Shown here piece by piece: positions 60,216 through 64,000 of a stretch of 64,000 nt of DNA. Each line of letters opens with the position of its first letter. Position 1 is the first letter of the stretch. The position numbers and the translations under genes were made by a program. Under the pieces are notes generated by a model. It saw only the letters and a program-made list of their open reading frames with translations, was not told the origin of the DNA and searched no databases. The stretch comes from Bacillus carboniphilus (GTDB lineage: Bacteria; Bacillota; Bacilli; Bacillales; JAIVKR01), in contig NZ_CP129013.1 of the NCBI RefSeq assembly GCF_020524035.2, positions 2,865,001 through 2,929,000 of the forward strand, written 5' to 3'.

Positions 60216-60543
60216 TGTCTAGCTCCAGCGCCCAGCGACTGGTGATGCTTTCGAAGCACACGACGTGCTAGCATCATCGTTGCCCACAGGACGTGGACGC
60301 CTTTAGATGATGTTCCATTTCTCTACGATCAGTCAACGGAGACGCCTCCAGGAGGGAGGTGGATCTACGTCGCCACAGGACGTGGCTGAACTTAGTAGAT
60401 CCTCCGCTTTCGGGCTTTTCGTGTTTCCTTTATCTCATGCGGCGATGAACAGGAGGTTCTAGCGTCAACGTTAGTCACAGGACGTGACTGTACTTAGTTG
60501 ACGTTCCTTTTCCCCTGCGTTGCTAAACGGGCGCTTGCGCTTT
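60216..60543. repeat. Structured repeat array with three AGGAC hairpins
   Basis: Begins GTCTAGCTCCAGCGCCCAGCG. It holds three units of one design: outer stem CATCATC/GATGATG, GGATCTAC/GTAGATCC or CGTCAAC/GTTGACG; inner stem CCAC/GTGG, GCCAC/GTGGC or GTCAC/GTGAC; loop AGGAC; conserved CTTAG before the closing arm. The stems differ but stay paired. On the minus strand the loop reads GUCCU, like the RUCCU loops described for the Bacillaceae-1 RNA motif. No ORF. Confidence 0.75.
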
Positions 60544-60640
60544 TCTTATTAGAGGATAAATGTAATAAAACGAGAATAGTTAATTGAAAAAGGCCATATA
60601 GATGAACTGTGAGTAGGACAATCAAAGGGGGATTTTTGAT

Positions 60641-61126
60641 ATGTTTCAACGAATTGATGTGTTCTTAAAAACGTGGGGTTACGAGTCTAAGATGACGCAA
60701 AAACTAATGAGTAACTTAACGGATGAATCTCTAAAGCAACCAGATCGTTCTGATCACTATTGTTTAGGTCAAATTGCCGATCATCTTGCCAACACGATAC
60801 CGATGCTAGCTACAAAAGCAGGATTATCATTAAAGTTACCTGATGAAGTCATACATTCTCAGTCTGTGAAAACTTTATTAGAGCATTATCAAAGGAATAG
60901 TGAAGCCTTCATTCATGCTGTTGAGAAGCAATGGAAAGATGATGATTTGAATGAGGAGCTTGACTTTTTTGGTGCTACTTTTACAAAAGGAATGCTTTTA
61001 ACCTTTTTAATCCAGCACCAAGCCCATCATCGAGGACAAATGACGGTATTGATGCGAGAGGCTGGCTTAATGGTTCCTGGTATGTACGGACCATCAAAAG
61101 AAGAAAGAGCAGCCCTTCAACAATAA
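60641..61126 (+). CDS. DinB/YfiT-like four-helix protein
   Basis: 161 residues. Metal-site histidines in the expected places: LGQIADHLANTIP (H about 48) and LIQHQAHHRGQMTVLMREAG (H-x3-H). DinB-superfamily proteins bind a divalent metal and include thiol-S-transferases; the substrate is not known. Start ATG 8 nt after AAAGGGGGA. Own terminator. Confidence 0.9.
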   Translation: MFQRIDVFLKTWGYESKMTQKLMSNLTDESLKQPDRSDHYCLGQIADHLANTIPMLATKAGLSLKLPDEVIHSQSVKTLLEHYQRNSEAFIHAVEKQWKDDDLNEELDFFGATFTKGMLLTFLIQHQAHHRGQMTVLMREAGLMVPGMYGPSKEERAALQQ

Positions 61127-61144
61127 TAGCTGAAAAATATAAGG

Positions 61145-61174
61145 CCGTTTCTACAAATGTGGAGACGGTTTTTG
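61145..61174 (+). terminator. Terminator of the first DinB gene
   Basis: CCGTTTCTAC/GTGGAGACGG stem (G-U pairs), AAAT loop, TTTTTG. Confidence 0.8.
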
Positions 61175-61237
61175 TTATGCTAGAAATAAGAGGACCAATA
61201 GATGATTGTTATACATGAAGTTTCCTTTTCTTTGAGG

Positions 61238-61350
61238 ATTTTAAGGGGAATAGAGACTCCTGTGGAAAGACGGGTTAGGAAAGAGTCGCAATGTGAGGGA
61301 AGAACGAGAGAGTCCATGAAAGAATGTCCGCTGAAAAAGAGGAATGCTTT
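61238..61350 (+). repeat. GACTCCTGCGGAAA repeat, copy 2 (diverged)
   Basis: AGACTCCTGTGGAAAGACGGG and GAGTCGCAATGTGAGG, AAGAACGAG match copy 1 at 23245 with substitutions. Immediately followed by a MITE. Confidence 0.6.
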
Positions 61351-61389
61351 CACAGGCGCAAGAGAAAAAGAAGGATGTTTTTACTTTTA

Positions 61390-61544
61390 GAGGTTGTTCA
61401 AAAAGTCCTAAAAAAATGTCGGTTGAATAACTTTGTTGGTTTGCTTTTGCGCTCCTCATGTACCAAGAACGTACACTGTGAGTGCTCAAAGCTACACCGC
61501 CTCGTTCTTCAGCGTCCTTTTTTCCCTACTTTTTGAACACGCAC
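61390..61544 (+). mobile_element. MITE (GAGGTTGTTC family), copy G
   Basis: 155 bp, flanked by TTTTA (61385-61389, 61545-61549). Same ends as copy B but the central 60 bp with the AGGAT hairpin is missing. It lies 20 nt before the ribosome binding site of the WYL gene. An open frame running through it into that gene is an artefact. Confidence 0.9.
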
Positions 61545-61573
61545 TTTTAAAAAAGGATAGTGGAGGAGCAGGG

Positions 61574-62524
61574 ATGTCCAAAACACAGCGTTTAATAGAA
61601 ATCATGATGACTGTAAATGCGAAGCGAAAATTTACAGCTAAAGAGTTAGCAGAAGAATTTAATGTTTCATATCGTACCATTCTACGTGATTTGGATGAAT
61701 TGAGTGCCCTCGGTGTTCCTCTATACTCTGAAGTGGGGGCAGACGGTGGTTATTATGTGTTGAATGACCGAATGTTACCTCCCGTTTTTTTAAAAGAATC
61801 AGAGGCAGTGACTTTATATTTTGCTTTCCAGTCTCTCCAGTTTTTAGGTTCACTTCCTTTTGAAACAGAAACGGAATATGTTTTAAAGAAGTTTTATCAA
61901 TATTTATCATCAGAAGCAAAAGCTCGTATTCACGAGATGAAAGATCGAATTGTTTTTTGGCATCCGAACCGAGTTCAGTCGGCAGATCATTTGGATGTCT
62001 TATTGGAAGCAGCTATTGATCAATCAGTCCTCGATATTCTATATGATAGTCAGAGAGGTATCATGGAAAGAAACATTCAACCGATTGGATTGTATAGTTA
62101 CAACGGATTTTGGTACTGTCCAGCGTATTGTTTTCTCAGGAAAGGTGTACGTTTATTTCGTGCTGACCGAATAAAAAAATTAGAGAAGAAAGAAAGAGAG
62201 TCTGTTCAAAAGAACCTTCCGTATAAATCGATTATGGAGTGGATAACGTTGTCTGAAAAAGGCTGCCCCAATCCGATCAAATTTGTTGTAGAATTGTCGA
62301 GAGAAGGTGCGCGGCGTGCAATGTCAGAGATCGATTTAGAACGGTTAGTAAAAATAAAAGAAGATGGGACGGGCTTGATCGATACGAGAATTCCCAAATC
62401 AGAATTGAATTATTTTGTAGATCTCATTTGGAACTTTGGGGATCAAGCTGTTATAAAGGAACCGACAGAAGCCATTTCTTACATAAAACAAAAATTAAAA
62501 GTGTTAACAGAGAGGTATTCTTGA
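61574..62524 (+). CDS. HTH-11/WYL-domain transcriptional regulator
   Basis: 316 residues. N-terminal DeoR-like HTH (FTAKELAEEFNVSYRTILRDLDELSALGVPLYSE, residues about 19-52), then a WYL domain (ILYDSQRGIMERNIQPIGLYSYNGFWYCPAYC) and a C-terminal WCX extension. WYL domains bind nucleic acid or small ligands. Start at MSKTQRL after GGAGGAG. Flanked by two DinB genes that it may control. Confidence 0.9.
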   Translation: MSKTQRLIEIMMTVNAKRKFTAKELAEEFNVSYRTILRDLDELSALGVPLYSEVGADGGYYVLNDRMLPPVFLKESEAVTLYFAFQSLQFLGSLPFETETEYVLKKFYQYLSSEAKARIHEMKDRIVFWHPNRVQSADHLDVLLEAAIDQSVLDILYDSQRGIMERNIQPIGLYSYNGFWYCPAYCFLRKGVRLFRADRIKKLEKKERESVQKNLPYKSIMEWITLSEKGCPNPIKFVVELSREGARRAMSEIDLERLVKIKEDGTGLIDTRIPKSELNYFVDLIWNFGDQAVIKEPTEAISYIKQKLKVLTERYS

Positions 62525-62614
62525 ATTATTTTATAAACGATATTGAATGTGACGTAATATGTCACTATTTAATGGTAGCTTTAAGAGGAATCTACTATGG
62601 AAAGGATGATAGGT

Positions 62615-63103
62615 ATGAATGCTGTTACCATTTTACGAAATCAATTGTTGGAGGAATTAGAACTAGGGATCCGCTCGATGGAAGGTTTGCTGAGAAAGGT
62701 AAAGGAGGAGGATTGGCAGTATCGGCCAGCACATAATATGAGAAACCTGATTGAATTAGCGAGACACATCTCGTCTATACTTGAGGTCGATCTTCATATT
62801 TGGCAAGAAAAAGATCAGGAAACAATCCAAAGCGTTGAAGGATTCTATAATGAATTGGAAACATCAGAAGCTATGATTGAAGCGATGAAAAGAGGCTATG
62901 ACAACTACAGATCATATTTGATAACCATGTCAGATCAAGATTTTTTGACTAAAAAAACAACGCCCTTCTACCTGGAGGAAGGGGCAATTCAAGCACATTG
63001 GCTTGTTGAAGAAGTTTCTCACTTTTTTCATCATCGTGCACAATTTTTTAATTATTTGAAACAGCTTGGCTATGATGTAAGTATGTATGACTTGTATTGT
63101 TAG
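62615..63103 (+). CDS. DinB-like four-helix protein, second copy
   Basis: 162 residues. DinB pattern with HNMRNLIELARHISSILEVD and LVEEVSHFFHHRAQFFNYLKQLG (His metal ligands). Only distantly similar to the DinB protein at 60641. Start at MNAVTIL, after AAAGGATGATAGG; an ATG six codons upstream overlaps that site. 90 nt after the WYL regulator, same strand. Confidence 0.87.
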   Translation: MNAVTILRNQLLEELELGIRSMEGLLRKVKEEDWQYRPAHNMRNLIELARHISSILEVDLHIWQEKDQETIQSVEGFYNELETSEAMIEAMKRGYDNYRSYLITMSDQDFLTKKTTPFYLEEGAIQAHWLVEEVSHFFHHRAQFFNYLKQLGYDVSMYDLYC

Positions 63104-63122
63104 GGAATGAAAAACGATTGAA

Positions 63123-63256
63123 GTGTGTGTTCAAAAGGTAGGGGGGAAAGGGCGTTGAATAGTAAAGCTGAAGCACTCCTTAGGTCCATCATCTAAGTTC
63201 AACCACGTCCTGTGGTAACGACGATCATAGCATCGTAAGAACTATTGAACAACCTC
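63123..63256 (-). mobile_element. MITE (GAGGTTGTTC family), copy F
   Basis: 134 bp flanked by TTGAA (63118-63122, 63257-63261). The interior keeps the complete hairpin; on the minus strand ACCAC-AGGAC-GTGGT then TTGAACTTAG. The right-hand duplication overlaps the ribosome binding site region of the next gene. Confidence 0.9.
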
Positions 63257-63275
63257 TTGAAGGAGAAGATGTAGG

Positions 63276-64000
63276 GTGAAGAAAAAAATAATCATTAGTG
63301 AACGCCTAAAAAGGCAAAAGTTGTTGGCACCATTAAGTAACAGTAATAATGCTGAAGCATATAAACAATTATTTCGTTTATTGCAGCCTGTTGCACCTGT
63401 TCATAACAGTCGTCCTGGAAATCCCCCAAAGCTAGTGCATAGGACCAGCTTTGATGACACGTTGTTGGCGGAGAATCTTCGCCAACAACATATGATTGTT
63501 AAAGGCCGTTTTCAAGGGGGACGTATCGGCTATGTTTTAGAAGAAGATCTCAGTCTTTATGCCAGCATTTTTAAAAAACCGATTCAAAAAGTGACTTCAC
63601 TTCATGAAGAAATATTATCTATTCTGCATCGTTCTGGTGGGATGTCAAAGGACTTGTTGAAAGAACAATTACCTTATAAAGCGACAGAAATTAATGCTGC
63701 ATTAAAAAGAATGCAAGAAGCGTTTTGGCTATATGAATCTCAAATTGATACAGATTGGAATACGGGATGGTTCGACTTTAAAGAAGAATGGCCAGAAGTC
63801 GACTTAAGTCAAAACAGTACCTCTGACGTTGCGAAAATTTTATTGCGCTTTCTTGAAGCATTTGTCTTTGCCACCTTAAATCAAATGAAAAGCTGGTCAC
63901 AGTTAAAACTAAAGACGCTCAATAATGCATTAGATTTTTTAATAGAGAGTGAGCAAATTATTAAATTAGACATTGAAGGTATTGGAATAGGGTATATGAG
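63276..64000 (+). CDS. Winged-helix protein, AlkZ/YcaQ-like, 3' end outside window
   Basis: At least 241 residues, cut by the window end. GTG start 10 nt after AAGGAG. Reads KKKIIISERLKRQKLLAP, then LLQPVAPVHNSRPGNPPKLVHR, MIVKGRFQGGRIGYVLEEDL, and repeated winged-helix segments (LHEEILSILHRSGGMSKDLLKEQL; MQEAFWLYESQIDTDWNTGW). The pattern resembles the winged-helix AlkZ/YcaQ family of DNA glycosylases, but the catalytic QxQ/QxD motif is not seen in the visible part. Confidence 0.7.
   Translation, partial: MKKKIIISERLKRQKLLAPLSNSNNAEAYKQLFRLLQPVAPVHNSRPGNPPKLVHRTSFDDTLLAENLRQQHMIVKGRFQGGRIGYVLEEDLSLYASIFKKPIQKVTSLHEEILSILHRSGGMSKDLLKEQLPYKATEINAALKRMQEAFWLYESQIDTDWNTGWFDFKEEWPEVDLSQNSTSDVAKILLRFLEAFVFATLNQMKSWSQLKLKTLNNALDFLIESEQIIKLDIEGIGIGYM

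Noticed and set aside
60216-60543. Possible CRISPR or protein-coding repeat
   Set aside because: Three hairpin units with different stems, no constant repeat-spacer pattern and no ORF.
62428-62736. 102-codon plus-strand frame between the WYL and DinB genes
   Set aside because: Overlaps both genes in another frame; no ribosome binding site or recognisable domain.

Overview
The window looks like chromosomal DNA of an AT-rich, spore-forming-type Bacillaceae (Bacillus sensu lato). The evidence is the core gene order sigW-rsiW-cdaA-cdaR-glmM-glmS with a glmS ribozyme, AAGGAGG-type ribosome binding sites with frequent GTG/TTG starts, an rrn-tRNA cluster, and opuA-type, cadCA and mazEF loci. The species cannot be fixed from sequence alone.

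Layout. 1-3065: 3' part of an rRNA operon (23S, 5S), seven tRNAs, four copies of a covarying hairpin repeat and a terminator. 3.3-12.6 kb: conserved core, with arginase, the sigma-W/anti-sigma-W pair, the c-di-AMP cyclase and its regulator, and phosphoglucosamine mutase and GlcN-6-P synthase (cell-wall precursor supply, feedback-controlled by the glmS ribozyme). Just past glmS is the stump of a Tn7-like element. 13-20 kb: a graveyard of accessory genes (transposase, alpha/beta hydrolase, GyrI-like protein, Gfo/Idh oxidoreductase, DUF6141 protein) broken by point lesions and by at least three kinds of mobile DNA. 20-33 kb: small regulators, mazEF, an MFS pump behind a translational attenuator, katG, cadCA, an SDR and a DJ-1/Hsp31-like protein. 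33-41 kb: an intact TnpB element inside a GNAT gene, more acetyltransferases, a phosphotransferase and a chimeric MFS gene. 41-46 kb: a two-component system divergent from an ABC-2 exporter. 46-56 kb: small regulators and membrane proteins, a predicted Fur-controlled small RNA, a GH18-type protein and a Na+/Ca2+ antiporter. 57-64 kb: glycine-betaine ABC transporter, two DinB proteins around a WYL regulator, and the start of an AlkZ/YcaQ-like gene cut by the window edge.

Mobile and repeated DNA dominates the accessory part. (i) A MITE family (134-215 bp, ends GAGGTTGTTC.../...GAACACgCAC, 5-bp AT-rich target duplications) has five complete and two partial copies. (ii) Two 1.33-kb IS200/IS605-type TnpB elements follow TTTAA without target duplication; deleting each restores its host gene in frame. 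(iii) A 167-bp multi-hairpin element is present in two identical inverted copies about 0.8 kb apart, both following TTTAT. (iv) Two further families of structured repeats occur. Several MITE copies and the 60.2-60.5 kb repeat carry the same hairpin, with a GUCCU or AUCCU loop when read on the minus strand and with covarying outer stems.

About fifteen genes are broken by single-base indels, mostly in homopolymer runs (cdaA, katG, an ABC ATPase, a response regulator and others). Many are probably sequencing errors. The mobile-element insertions and the start-codon loss are better candidates for real lesions.
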